64,000 nt of DNA from Anaerolineae bacterium (GTDB lineage Bacteria; Chloroflexota; Anaerolineae; 4572-78; J111). Below are positions 16,931 to 27,400 of this stretch, piece by piece; the first letter of the stretch is position 1, and the number at the start of each line of letters is the position of its first letter. The position numbers and the translations under genes are program-made. Location: contig JAKLJP010000012.1 in assembly GCA_023151115.1 (NCBI GenBank), positions 1 to 64,000 of the forward strand. Reading direction: 5' to 3'. Below the pieces are notes generated by a model, which was given only the letters and a program-made list of their open reading frames with translations, had not been told where the DNA came from and made no database searches.

Positions 16931-17683
16931 ATGAGCCAGTTGAACAACCCGACCCCGATTATTCAAGTGAACAACGTGGTCAAAAATTTTATGGTCGGTG
17001 GGAATGAAGTCACCATCCTAAAGGGCATCTCTTTTGAAGTTAACCGGGGCGAATTTGTGTCCATTGTCGGGCCGTCGGGCAATGGCAAATCTACCCTGCT
17101 CAATATGATTACCGGCATTGATCGGCCCAGCGCCGGCGAAATTACTGTCACCGGGCAGGCGGTCCACCGCATGAGCGAGAACCAACTGGCGGCCTGGCGC
17201 GGCCAAAACGTGGGCATCATCTTCCAATTCTTCCAGATGCTGCCGGCCCTGAGTCTGCTGCAAAATGTCATCCTGCCGATGGACTTTGCCAAGAAGTATA
17301 CGCCCAAAGAGCGCCGGGAGCGGGCCATGCACCTGCTGGACTTGGTCGGTATGGCCGAGCAAGCTCATAAGCTGCCGAGCATGGTTTCGGGCGGGCAGCA
17401 GCAGCGGGCGGCCATTGCCCGCGCCCTGGCTAACGACCCGGCCCTGCTGGTCGGCGACGAACCGACCGGTAACCTCGACGCTCGCACCGCCGCCGAAGTG
17501 TTCGACCTGTTCAGCCAATTGGTCGAAGAAGGCAAAACGATGATCATGGTTACGCACGACAAGGAACTGGCCCGGCGCGTGCCCCGTCGCGTCGAAATTA
17601 CCAACGGGCGCATCACCAGCGACGAATATTTGATGGTCCTGCCGCAGCGGGTCGAACTGCCGGAACTGGTGAGCGTGGGGTGA
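16931..17683 (+). CDS. ABC transporter ATP-binding protein, MacB/LolD type
   Basis: A 250-residue ATPase of the family that powers MacB, LolCDE and FtsX-like permeases. The Walker A GPSGNGKS is at 47-54, the Q-loop at IFQFFQMLPALSLLQNV, the signature VSGGQQQR near 152-159, Walker B LLVGDEPTGNLD with Asp176 and Glu177, and the switch His in VTHDKELA. Length and motifs are standard. The ATG follows AGGAG. It is followed after 74 bases by its permease, so the two form an exporter or mechanotransmission complex at the inner membrane. Substrate cannot be predicted; no periplasmic adaptor gene is nearby, which fits an organism without a classical outer membrane. Confidence 0.94.
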   Translation: MSQLNNPTPIIQVNNVVKNFMVGGNEVTILKGISFEVNRGEFVSIVGPSGNGKSTLLNMITGIDRPSAGEITVTGQAVHRMSENQLAAWRGQNVGIIFQFFQMLPALSLLQNVILPMDFAKKYTPKERRERAMHLLDLVGMAEQAHKLPSMVSGGQQQRAAIARALANDPALLVGDEPTGNLDARTAAEVFDLFSQLVEEGKTMIMVTHDKELARRVPRRVEITNGRITSDEYLMVLPQRVELPELVSVG

Positions 17684-17757
17684 AACGTGGTGCGTGGCAC
17701 AAACGCACCACGGATTGAATGAAACTGTAGGAATAGAAATTTTTCTCAGGGGCCACC

Positions 17758-20157
17758 GTGAGCGTCATTTGGAACAAAATCTGGTCGGATTTATGGAATC
17801 ATAAAGTCCGCACCCTGCTGGCGGTGCTGAGTATTGCGGCCGGGGTATTTGCCCTGGGCGCAATTTTTGGCATGATTGACCAGTTGGTGCCCAACCTCAA
17901 CCGGGTCCACGCCTCCATTAGCCCGGCCAACATCACCATGTACCTGCAAGACCGGATTACCGAGGGAACCGCCGACCGGATGAAGAATATCGAAGGGGTG
18001 GTGGACCTGGAAACGGTCAACGAACTGCCCATTCGCTACCGCCTCAACCCCGCTGAGGAGTGGCAGCCCGGCGCGTTGACCATGCGGGCTGATTACGAAG
18101 AGCAAAAATTTAACTTGTTACAGCTCAAAGGTGGCGCGTGGCCCAACCGCAATAACATCGGGATTGACATCCGCGCTTTTGATTCCTTGGGCCTGACCTT
18201 TGGCGATACGGTTATCTTTGAACTGGACGGCAGCGACCGCGCTCTGCCGGTTACCGGCAAAATCCGCCACCACTTTATGACCTCGCCCGAATTTGGCGAC
18301 AACCCTCGCTTTTTTGTAGACGCGCAGGGTCTGGAACGCTTTGGCATCCCCAACGGCGAATTTAACCAACTGCTGGTCCAAATCAACCCCTACAGCGAGG
18401 AACTGGCCCGCGAGGTCGCCTCGGAAATTAAGGAGCGCCTGGGTAAAGAGGGCGTCGGGGTGGGGGTCATCTATTACAGCAAACCCGACGAGCACTGGGC
18501 CAAGCACTTTTTTGATGGCCTCAACTTGATTTTGCAACTGCTGGCGGTGATTTCGCTGTTTATGAGCGTCATCCTGGTTTACAACACCCTGGCCGCTTTA
18601 ATCACCGAGCAGACCAACCAGATTGGGGTGATGAAAGCGCTGGGCGGCAGCACCCGCACCATTGTTCAGGTTTATCTCACCGGGGTTCTGGTCTACGGAC
18701 TGCTGGCGCTGCTGGTGTCGCTGCCGCTGGGCGGCTGGGTGGCCTTTAACGCCGCCCGTTACTTTTTAAGCATTTTTAATATTGACCACAGCACTTTTCA
18801 ACTTTCGCCCCAGGCTGTCCTGGTGCAGGCCGGCGCGGCGGTGGGCGTTCCCCTGGCGGCGGCGCTTATTCCGGTTTTTCGGGGGGCGTTTATCACCGTG
18901 CGTGAAGCGATTGCCAGTTACGGCATCGGCGGCAGTTTTGGCGAGAACCCACTCGACCGGCTGGTGGAGCGGCTGGGGCGGCGTTTTCTGTCGGCCCCCA
19001 ACGCCATGGCCTTGAGCAATCTGTTCCGGCGCAAAGGCCGCCTGGGGCTGACCCAACTGGTGTTGATTACCGCCGGGACGCTCTTTTTGATGGTCATGAC
19101 CCTCTCCAACTCCATCACCTTGACCGTAAACAACGAACTGGCCCGGCGCACCTACCAGTCGGCCATCTTTTTTGAAGATAATCAGCGCCTCAGCAGGGTC
19201 CTGCGCATAGCCGAGTCGCTGCCGGGCGTCGCCAAAGCTGAACTGCGTTTCAGCCGGGCGGCCTCGCTGCTCAAGCTGGGGCAGCATACCAAGGAGGCCG
19301 GGGTGGGGGCCAGACTGGTCGGCGTGCCGGCAGGCAGCGACTTTTACCGCCCGCTGGTGGTGGCCGGACGCTGGCTGCAAGCGGGCGATGACCGGGCCAT
19401 CGTTATTAATGCCGAAACTGCCGAAGAGAATGATATTCAGGTTGGCGACACCGTGACCCTGGACCTGGGCGAACTGGGCGACCGATCCTGGCAGGTGGTC
19501 GGCTTTTATCGCACCGTCGCCGTCGTGCCGGTCCCGGATAATATCTACGCTCCGCAGGAAGCCATTTTCCGGGCTACCCCCAAGCACAATATCGGCAACC
19601 AACTGCTGGTGCGGACCATCCCGCAAGACGCCGCCTCGGTGGATGCCATCACCACCCACCTGAAGGACGAGTTGGAAGGGCGCAGTTGGGATGTCGAGGA
19701 TAGCCAGACCCTCCACGAAGACCGCAGCTTTTTTGATAACTTTTTTGCCCAATACATCCCCATGCTGCTGGGCCTAGCGGTGATTATGGCCATTGTCGGC
19801 GGGATTGGCCTGATGGGGGCGCTGTCTATCAGTGTGACCGAGCGGACCAAAGAAATCGGGGTGATGCGGGCCATCGGCGCGAAAACGCCGGTGATTATGG
19901 GCATGCTCATCCTCGAAGGGGTACTGCAAGGGCTGATCAGTTGGCTGGTGGCTGTACCGCTGTCGTTTGTTTTGGGGCAGCCGCTGGCAGCGCTCATGGG
20001 CGAGGCCATGTTTGATATTGCGCTGGATTACCAGTATCATTGGGCCGCCATGGGCATCTGGCTGGCCATGGTCGTCGTCATCTCTATTTTAGCTTCGGTG
20101 ATGCCGGCCCGCCACGCCACCGCCATCAGCGTGCGCGAGAGCTTGGCTTACGCTTAA
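17758..20157 (+). CDS. ABC transporter permease, FtsX/MacB family with two FtsX domains
   Basis: A 799-residue membrane protein. The N-terminal helix RTLLAVLSIAAGVFALGAI leads into a MacB-like extracytoplasmic domain (about 45-250). The first FtsX block of three helices (about 255-370) follows, containing LITEQTNQIGVMKALGGSTR. A second half starts at about 420 (NLFRRKGRLGLTQLVLITAG), with its own extracytoplasmic domain and a C-terminal FtsX block with SVTERTKEIGVMRAIGAK and ATAISVRESLAYA. The duplicated layout, about twice MacB length, is typical of two-FtsX permeases, so one chain can form the whole membrane part. It starts with GTG after CAGGGG. It pairs with the ATPase gene just upstream. 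Confidence 0.93.
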   Translation: MSVIWNKIWSDLWNHKVRTLLAVLSIAAGVFALGAIFGMIDQLVPNLNRVHASISPANITMYLQDRITEGTADRMKNIEGVVDLETVNELPIRYRLNPAEEWQPGALTMRADYEEQKFNLLQLKGGAWPNRNNIGIDIRAFDSLGLTFGDTVIFELDGSDRALPVTGKIRHHFMTSPEFGDNPRFFVDAQGLERFGIPNGEFNQLLVQINPYSEELAREVASEIKERLGKEGVGVGVIYYSKPDEHWAKHFFDGLNLILQLLAVISLFMSVILVYNTLAALITEQTNQIGVMKALGGSTRTIVQVYLTGVLVYGLLALLVSLPLGGWVAFNAARYFLSIFNIDHSTFQLSPQAVLVQAGAAVGVPLAAALIPVFRGAFITVREAIASYGIGGSFGENPLDRLVERLGRRFLSAPNAMALSNLFRRKGRLGLTQLVLITAGTLFLMVMTLSNSITLTVNNELARRTYQSAIFFEDNQRLSRVLRIAESLPGVAKAELRFSRAASLLKLGQHTKEAGVGARLVGVPAGSDFYRPLVVAGRWLQAGDDRAIVINAETAEENDIQVGDTVTLDLGELGDRSWQVVGFYRTVAVVPVPDNIYAPQEAIFRATPKHNIGNQLLVRTIPQDAASVDAITTHLKDELEGRSWDVEDSQTLHEDRSFFDNFFAQYIPMLLGLAVIMAIVGGIGLMGALSISVTERTKEIGVMRAIGAKTPVIMGMLILEGVLQGLISWLVAVPLSFVLGQPLAALMGEAMFDIALDYQYHWAAMGIWLAMVVVISILASVMPARHATAISVRESLAYA

Positions 20158-20177
20158 AAATTCTTTTGGAGGAAAAT

Positions 20178-20660
20178 ATGGAAACTTATAATGTCACCGA
20201 GTCGGCGCTAATCAACGCACCGGCAGAAAAAGTTTATGCTATCCTGGCCGATTACCGCAACGGCCATCCCCACATTTTACCCAGGCCCCCTTTCGTTAGT
20301 TTGGAAGTCGAAGAAGGCGGTATTGGGGCCGGCACCCGCTTTCGCATGCAAATGCGGGCTTTCGGCAAAACCCAAACCGCCCAGGCCGTCGTCACCGAAC
20401 CGGAGCCGGGCCGGGTTCTGGTCGAGACCATCCCGGAGGCGGGCATCGTCACTACCTTTGTTGTGATGCCCGCCGGCAATGGGCAGCAGGCCCGGACCAC
20501 TTTTTCAACGGATTTGAAAGCGCCGCGAGGCTTGTTGGCTCCATTGGAGCGGTGGATGACCCGGCGCTTCCTGGAACAGACGTATCGTCGGGAGCTGCAA
20601 CTGCTCGACGCTTTCGCCCAGGCCCAGAGCCAGAACACACCGGCGATCATACATCCTTGA
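20178..20660 (+). CDS. SRPBCC family protein
   Basis: A 160-residue START/Bet v1-like protein. The start METYNVTESALINAPAEKVY is the usual first strand and helix of polyketide-cyclase-type SRPBCC proteins, and it ends with the long C-terminal helix (LERWMTRRFLEQTYRREL). Such proteins form a hydrophobic pocket for lipids or other small ligands. No catalytic residue can be assigned. GGAGGA lies five bases before the ATG. It comes 20 bases after the ABC permease stop codon and may be cotranscribed with that transporter, which would fit handling of a hydrophobic substrate. The 3' end overlaps a decayed GlcG-like gene on the other strand by a few bases. Confidence 0.85.
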   Translation: METYNVTESALINAPAEKVYAILADYRNGHPHILPRPPFVSLEVEEGGIGAGTRFRMQMRAFGKTQTAQAVVTEPEPGRVLVETIPEAGIVTTFVVMPAGNGQQARTTFSTDLKAPRGLLAPLERWMTRRFLEQTYRRELQLLDAFAQAQSQNTPAIIHP

Positions 20661-20932
20661 GTGGCGGTTGAGAGGGCGGCGACGAAAGTGGGGAATTTAG
20701 CAGCCCGCTCGGCCAGTTGGCGGGTGCCAAAGCCCATGCCAAGCGCGCCCCAGGCTTTGCCGTAGGCAATGTTAAAGCGAGCAAAGCCGGCTCCATCTTC
20801 ACACTAGAAAGCGATTAGGTGTCCCCCGGCATCCAGCACCGCGACCGTGAGAGGAGACAGACTCCGTCTTTGCCCTTCGGCGATTGCCACCTCAATAATG
20901 GTGCTGGCTTGAGCCAATTTGAGTGTGGTTAT
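20654..20932 (-). pseudogene. GlcG/HbpS-like (DUF336) gene remnant
   Basis: Reading the minus strand from 20932 gives a DUF336 protein: TLKLAQASTIIEVAIAEGQR, then LSPLTVAVLDAGGHLIAF, a TAG stop at 20804-20806, and then CEDGAGFARFNIAYGKAWGA, LGMGFGTRQLAERAAKF in the same frame. Homology ends near 20654 at the SRPBCC gene. The expected start codon reads ATA, although AAAGGAG is still placed correctly upstream. So the gene has lost its start, gained a stop where a charged residue is expected, and lost its C-terminal half. Intact relatives bind haem or are found in glycolate clusters. The function here is presumably lost. Confidence 0.8.
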
Positions 20933-20962
20933 AACCTCTCCTTTGTCTTTTAATTTATACTT

Positions 20963-21310
20963 TTGTTTGAAACCGCGCCACGAAACCCTATCTGTGATAC
21001 GGCTGATTTTATCATCCGCGATGAACGAGATATTCTTGATCTTGTTTCTGCCTGTAGCGAGTATGGCATCCATAATATTTTGATTTACGAAGCCAATTTT
21101 TCGCCGGAATTTTTTGATTTGAAGACAACCCTGGCCGGGGCGTTATTCCAGAAGTTTGCCCACTACTATCTGCGAGGGGCGGCTGTTATTTCGTTGGGAA
21201 ATATCACCAGCCAACGATTCAAGGAGCTGATTCTGGAGTCCAACAAAGGCAACCGCTTCCGCTTTTTTGAAGACAAGACGGCTGCCGAAAAATGGTTGGC
21301 TCAGGGGTAA
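20963..21310 (+). CDS. DUF4180 domain protein
   Basis: A 115-codon frame starting at TTG. From residue 12 on it matches the DUF4180 pattern: DFIIRDERDILDLVSACSEY, a segment with PEFFDLKTTLAGALFQKF, then FKELILESNKGNRFRFF and a final KTAAEKWL. The family is small, single-domain and without known biochemistry. The first ten residues do not look like the usual N-terminus and no ribosome site precedes the TTG, so the true 5' end may have been lost where it meets the GlcG remnant. It is convergent with the giant gene, with a bidirectional terminator between them. Confidence 0.7.
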   Translation: MFETAPRNPICDTADFIIRDERDILDLVSACSEYGIHNILIYEANFSPEFFDLKTTLAGALFQKFAHYYLRGAAVISLGNITSQRFKELILESNKGNRFRFFEDKTAAEKWLAQG

Positions 21311-21348
21311 GCCTACCTGTTTCGGACGGCCATATATTTCATCATGTC

Positions 21349-21384
21349 AAACATAGCGCCCGGTTTATACCGGGCGCTATGTTT
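21349..21384. terminator. Bidirectional terminator between convergent genes
   Basis: Perfect 16-base arms, AAACATAGCGCCCGGT and ACCGGGCGCTATGTTT, flank a TTAT loop. It lies between the stop codons of the DUF4180 gene and the giant gene, which converge here. The ends are A- and T-rich in each direction, so it can stop both transcripts. Confidence 0.85.
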
Positions 21385-21415
21385 AATGTAAGGTCGAAAT
21401 AGATCTCCCATCAGC

Positions 21416-24400
21416 TTATGGAGTAGCTGTTGGAGTGTCGGTAGAGGGCGGCGGCTCTGAGGTATTCGTTGGGGCAGGAGTTGCCGTCGGCTCTGGCGTG
21501 TCCGTCGGCTCCGGTGTATCAGTCGGCGGTACGGATGTGTCCGTCGGCGTCGGCTCTGGCGTATTTGTTGCTGTCGGGACAGGTGTATCTGTCGCCGTCG
21601 GTAGCGGGGTGTTTGTTGCTGCCGGCGTTGGGGTGTTTGTCGCTGTTGGGACTGGCGTATGGGTTGCCGTCGGCGGCACGGGTGTCGGCGTGGGAGCCGG
21701 AACGAAGCTGATGACCAATTGCGGCATACTTTCGCCCTTCTCCCGGCTGTGGAACTGCTGCTCGCTGCCGTTGCCACCTTCGTTGGCGTCGCGGATCAGG
21801 AAGCCATAGTTGGTCCCCGTGCTATACATGGCCTGCACCTGGCTGGTCACATTCCACTGCCGCCAGCCGCTGCCAGAACTGGTTGTAGCCGCAGTACCAT
21901 TGATCGTCGGCTGGTTGTTCCATCTGACGTTACTCTCTGTCCAACTGGCATTAACTCGCAGCGCCTGGAGGGTGCGGTTGTTCGTCCACGAAGCCGCGTA
22001 CAGGCGCAGCGTAGCCGATTGGACCACACAGCCCGGCGGGATACTGGCCGGCATATCGAAGCGTACCAGGGCACGGTAGTTGCTACCGGACTTGGCCTGA
22101 ACCTTCAAGATTGAGTCGGTCCCGTAGTTGTTGCCGGTGCTGCCCGAATCCAGCCAGGCGTCGGCGTTGGCACTGGCCGTTATCGTGGTACAGGCTGCCA
22201 GAGGTGTAGCTGTTGGCATGGGCGTATTCGTCGGGGTGACTGTCGGGACGGGGGTATGGGTGGCTGTCGCCGTCGGCGGAACTGCCGTAGACGTGGCTGT
22301 TGATGTTGCTGTCGGCGGCACCGTCGTGTTAGTCGGCATAGCCGTGGCTGTGGCCGGCTCCTCAATAGTCCAGGTATACATAGCCGGGGTCGTTTCCACA
22401 TTGCCCGCCGCGTCTATGGCCCGGACGCTGAAGATGTGCCCACCCACAGCCAGACCAGGGTAGGTAATGCCCGAACTGCACAGCGAGAATTGTCCCCCAT
22501 CCAGGGCGCACTCAAAGGTGGCCGGCTCGTTGGCCGAGAAGGTGAAGCTGGCGCTGGTGCTGGTGGTCGTGGCCGACGGCCAGGTAGCCAGGGTCGTCTC
22601 CGGCGCGGTCGTGTCCACCGGGGTCGAGGTTGCGGTCGGGCTAGCCGTCGCGGTCGCGGTCGGCAGCAGTTCGATCATCCAGGTGTATTCCAGTGGTGAT
22701 GGATCGGTGTTGCCGGCTGCATCCACCGCTTGCACCTCAAAGCTGTGTGAACCGGGGTTCAGCCCCACCACCTGATGTGGCGAGGTACAGTCGGCAAACG
22801 GAGCCTCATCCAGCGAGCACTCAAACCCAAGCGCAGAGGTCTCGGTCTCGTTGTCGCTGCCGGTGAAGCTGAAGCTGGCCGAACTGTCGCTGCTGGGATT
22901 GGGCGGCATCCCCGCCAACGTGAAGACGGTGTCCGGCGGCGTCGTGTCCGCAGGTGTGGCTGTGTTCGTCGGCGTGGCCGTCGGCGGCACGGGTGTGTGG
23001 GTTGGGGTCGCCGTCGGCGGGACAGGGGTATTCGTCGGGGTGGCTGTCGGCGCGGGTCCGGCTGAGGTGTAGCGGATGACCAACTGTGGCCGATTGCTGC
23101 CCGTGCCGCGCGGACGGAACGCCTGCTCGTGACCGTTGCCGCCTTCACTGGCATCCCGGATCAGGAAGCCGTAGTGCGTCCCGGCGGCGTAGTCGGCGGT
23201 GAGATGGCTGGTCACATTCCACTCGCGGTAGCCGCTGCCTGAGCTGGTCGTGGCCGCGCTGCCGTTGGTGGCCGGTTGGTTGCTCCAGGTGACGCCGCCC
23301 TCGGTCCAGTTGCCGATCACCCGCAGAGCTTGCAGGGTGCGCCCGGAGACGGACGACTCGGCGTACAGCCGCAGCGTGGCCGACTCGACGATACAACCGC
23401 TGGGCAGGCTGGTGGGGATGTTGAAGCGGATGAGGGTGCGGAAGTTATCGGTTGCGCCCTGCGACTTGACCTTGAGGACCGAATCGCTGCCTTTGTTGCT
23501 GCTGGGGCTGTTCTGCTCCAGCCAGGCGTCGGCGTTGGCAGCGACGGTTACGGTCGGGGCCGTACAAACCAGCGGCGTCGGGGTATTGGTTGGGGTGTTC
23601 GTTGGCGTAGCGGTCGGTTCCGGGGTGTTGGTTGAAGTAGCCGTTGGTTCAGGCGTGTTGGTCGGCGTCGCCGTCGGTTCTGGCGTATGGGTTGGGGTAG
23701 CTGTTGGTTCGGGGGTGTTGGTCGGCGTCGCCGTCGGCTCCTCCGCCTCTTTTGAGACCGCAAAAGGCGATAGGCTGGTCACGGTACCGCAGACCTGCTC
23801 GGCGGTCACGTTCACGGAACTGGTCACGTCAACCCAGCTTCCACCTTCAAAGTGCAGGAGGCGGACATCGTTGGGGTTGGGGTACTGGTTGGAGTCGTAG
23901 GGCAGACAGATCGAGATCAGGCCGCTGAAGGTAGCCGTCGTGGTGATCTCGTAGGTGCTGGCCCCGGACTCAAAGTTGGCGGGCAGTTCAGGAGCGCTGG
24001 TGGTGTCAACCACGCTGGTGTTGCCGGCAGCGGTCACGCTGGCAAAGGTGATCAGCGCCTCGCCGCTGGGCGTCTCCAGTAGCACGCCCACATTCGACCC
24101 GGCGGGAGTGTTGTTAAGCTCGGGGTCAACAAAAGGCACGACCGTCCAGGCATACTCCGCCGAGGCCGGGCCGATTTTGCCGAGCAGGTCTACCACGCGC
24201 ACGGCGAGCGTGTAGCTGCCGGTCGCCAGGGTTCCCAGGTCATACGGGTTTTCGCAGCTCTCGAATGGCCCGTTGTTGAGCGAGCACTCGAAGCTGTCGA
24301 GGGTGATGGCCGGCTGATCGGCGGTGAAGCCAAAGGTCGCGGGCGTGGCGGTGTCAATCGTGGCTCCCGGCCCGGCGCTGATGGAGGCCACCGGGGCCGT

Positions 24401-27400
24401 TGCGGCGACGACGATCCACTGGAAGCTGTCGGGGGTGGCATCGCGGTTGCCGGCCGGGTCCACCGCGCTCACCTGGAAGGCGTGGCTGCCCACCGAGAGA
24501 CCGCCAAAGGTATCGCCCGAGGCGCAGGGAGCGTAGTCCGCCCCGTCGAGCGAGCACTCGAAGGTCGCCGTCGGGTCGTCGGACGAGAAGGTGAAGCTGG
24601 CGCTGGTCGCCTCGGTCACGTCCGCCGAGGTGGTGTCAAGGCCGGTTTCGGGCGCAATCAGGTCTACTACCGTCCACTCGCGGGTGGCCGGGCTGGGGTC
24701 AACATTGCCGGCCACGTCAACGGCGCGCACCTGGAAGCTTTGCGGGCCGAGGGCCAGGTCGGCCAGGGTTTCCGGCGAACTACAAGCCTCAAAGGTGACG
24801 CCGCCATCGGTCGAGCACTCGAACTGGAGCAGTTCGGGCGGGGTAGCGTTGTCGCTGCCGCTGAACTCGAACACGGCGGTCAGATTGCCGTTCTCGCCCT
24901 GCGGCCCGGAGATAAGGGTGGTATCGGGCGGGGTCGTGTCGGTGGTCGCCGGGTTCAGGATCTCCCAGGTGAAGCTTACGGCCGCGCCGACATTACCGGC
25001 GAGGTCAGTTGCCCGGACCAGGAAGGTATAGAAGCCCGGCTCAAGGCCGTTGTACTCCACCGGCGAGACACAGCCACCAAAGATAACCGGATCGGCGGAG
25101 GCGGCCGGGTCTAGCGCGCACGCGAAGGTCACGTTGAGTTCGCTGGCGCTGAAGGTGAAGGTGGACGCGGTGCTGGTGGTGGTGACAGCCGGCGTCACAA
25201 TCAGACTGGTGGTGGGTGGGGTGACGTCGGGTGGGGTAACCGGCTCGATCAGCCAGGTATAGCTCGCGGGACTGCTGTCCACGATACCATTCGGGCTAAT
25301 GGCTCGCACCTGGAAAGTGTGCTCGGTAACATCCAAGCCGGTATAGCTGATCGGCGGGATGCAGGTCGTGAAGGGGGCGCCGTCGAGCGAGCACTCGAAG
25401 GTTGAGCCGGCGACACTGGCCGTGAAGTTGAAGGTCGCGCTCGTCTCGTTGGTCACTGCTGGTGGACCCTCAGTCAGCGAGGTTTGGAAGGCCCCGCCGC
25501 CACCACCACCACTGCCACAGACCACGCCGGTGCATTGGGCGAACTGGCCGTTTCCGCCGGCAGTGTTGCCGCCGCCATCAATATTGCCTGCGGCAGCGAA
25601 GATACCCCAGCCCTGGTTGTCGTTGGCGCTGTTGGCGGTGATGGTGTGGCCGCCGCCGGCCACTAGGATACCATCGCCGCCATTGTTGTTAGCCACATTA
25701 TTCTCGATCAGGGTGCCGCTCTCGGGCGCGGTTGTGTCGGCGATGTAGATACCCCGCCCACCGTTGTTGCTGGCTACGTTTAGCAGCAAAATGTTTTCGA
25801 TGGAGCCACCATCAAGCGCGATCCCGTCCCCGGTTGTGTCGCTGGTATTGTTCAGCTCGACCAGGTTCTCTACTGAGGCGAACAGTTCGATGCCGCCCGG
25901 GTTGAAGCGCAGGTCGTTGTCGCGCACGAGTGTGCTGTCGGCGCTGTCGAGGGCGATGCCGCTGTCACTCACCTCATGGGCGGTGTTACTGATCAGTTCG
26001 TTACTCGACGAGTCCTGGACACTGATCCCGGCGTCGCCACTGCGGAGCATACTGTTGCTCTCAACCAGATTGTCGTTTGAGGCGGCGCTAAGGACGATGC
26101 CGGCATCGCCCGTGTCCGTGACCGTATTATCACGCAGGGTGTTCGAACTCGCGCCTTCAAGGACGATGCCGACATCGCTAGAAGGCAGCAGGCCGGCCAC
26201 GAGTCCATTGATGGTGTTGCCTTCGATCAGGTTCAGGCTGGAGTTCAGGATATGGAGGCCGAAGTTCAAATTGCCGCTGCTGGTGACGCCGAGTACCTGG
26301 TTATTCTGCGCGCCGTTGAGCAGTGCGATACCGTTGCTGAACTCCTGCACGCTCCCGTTACGGATCGTCACCGAGTCGAAACCATCGTTGAGGATGCCCA
26401 TCCCGACCCCCACCAGGCCACTCCCATCAATCGTGTGGCCGTCCAGGTCAATGGTAATCCCGTTAGCGCCGACCACCAGACCATCGGCTGGGCAGTTGGT
26501 CAAGTCGTTGAGCACCAGTACGTTGATGGACAGGGTTTGGCCGCAGCTCACCGTTGTGGGGAAGAGCGTGGTGTCAATCGTCCAATCGAAGGTGGCCGGG
26601 ACCGGATCAACACTTCCGAGCGGATCTGTCGCCTGCACCGTGAAAGTGTGCGGGCCGAGCGGCAGGCTGGTATACGTTACCGGCGAAGTACACTCGGCCA
26701 GGACAGCCCCGTCCAGGGCGCATTCAAAGGTCGAGCCAGGCTTATTGGCGGTGAAGGTGAAGGCCGCGTCCGTACTGGCCGTGACTGATGCCGGCCCCGA
26801 GGTGATGAGCGTATCCGGTGGCACGTTATCCGGCGGCGGCTCGACAGTCCACTCATAGCTCGCCGGTGGATCTTCGACCAGTCCGGCGGCATTGGTCGCC
26901 TGGACTTCGAACGTATGCGGGCCGAGGGCCAGGTTGCTGTAGTCGGCAGGCGAGCTACAGGGGCTGAAGCCTGCGCCGTCCAGCGAACAGACATAGGTCG
27001 AGCCGGCCTGATCGGCGCTGAAGACGAAGGTTGCGGTCGAGAGCGTGGTCGTGATGCCAGGGCCGGAAACGATCGTCGTTACCGGTGAGCCGAGTACCTC
27101 CCAGACATAGCTGGCCAGAGCCGAGGTGTTAGCGGCCAGGTCGGTTGCCTGTACCTGTACCTCATGCAGACCCGGCTCGACGCTCACCTCGTAGGGTGGG
27201 GTGCAAGGCTCGAAGATCGCCCCATCGAGCGAGCACTCAAGGAAGAGCAGTTCGACCGGGGTGGTGTTATCGCTGGCGCTAAAGCTGAAAATTGCCTCCA
27301 ACACAATCGTCTGAGTCGGCGGGGTGCTCTGGAACAACACCACCGGCGCGACGGTATCGGCTATGGAGGTCCAACTGTATGTTACCGGGTCTGAAATGTT

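Noticed and set aside
21416..21480. Cell-wall or type IX sorting signal at the end of the giant protein
   Set aside because: The last residues are Thr-Pro-rich with no LPXTG, no hydrophobic helix and no Ig-like sorting domain.
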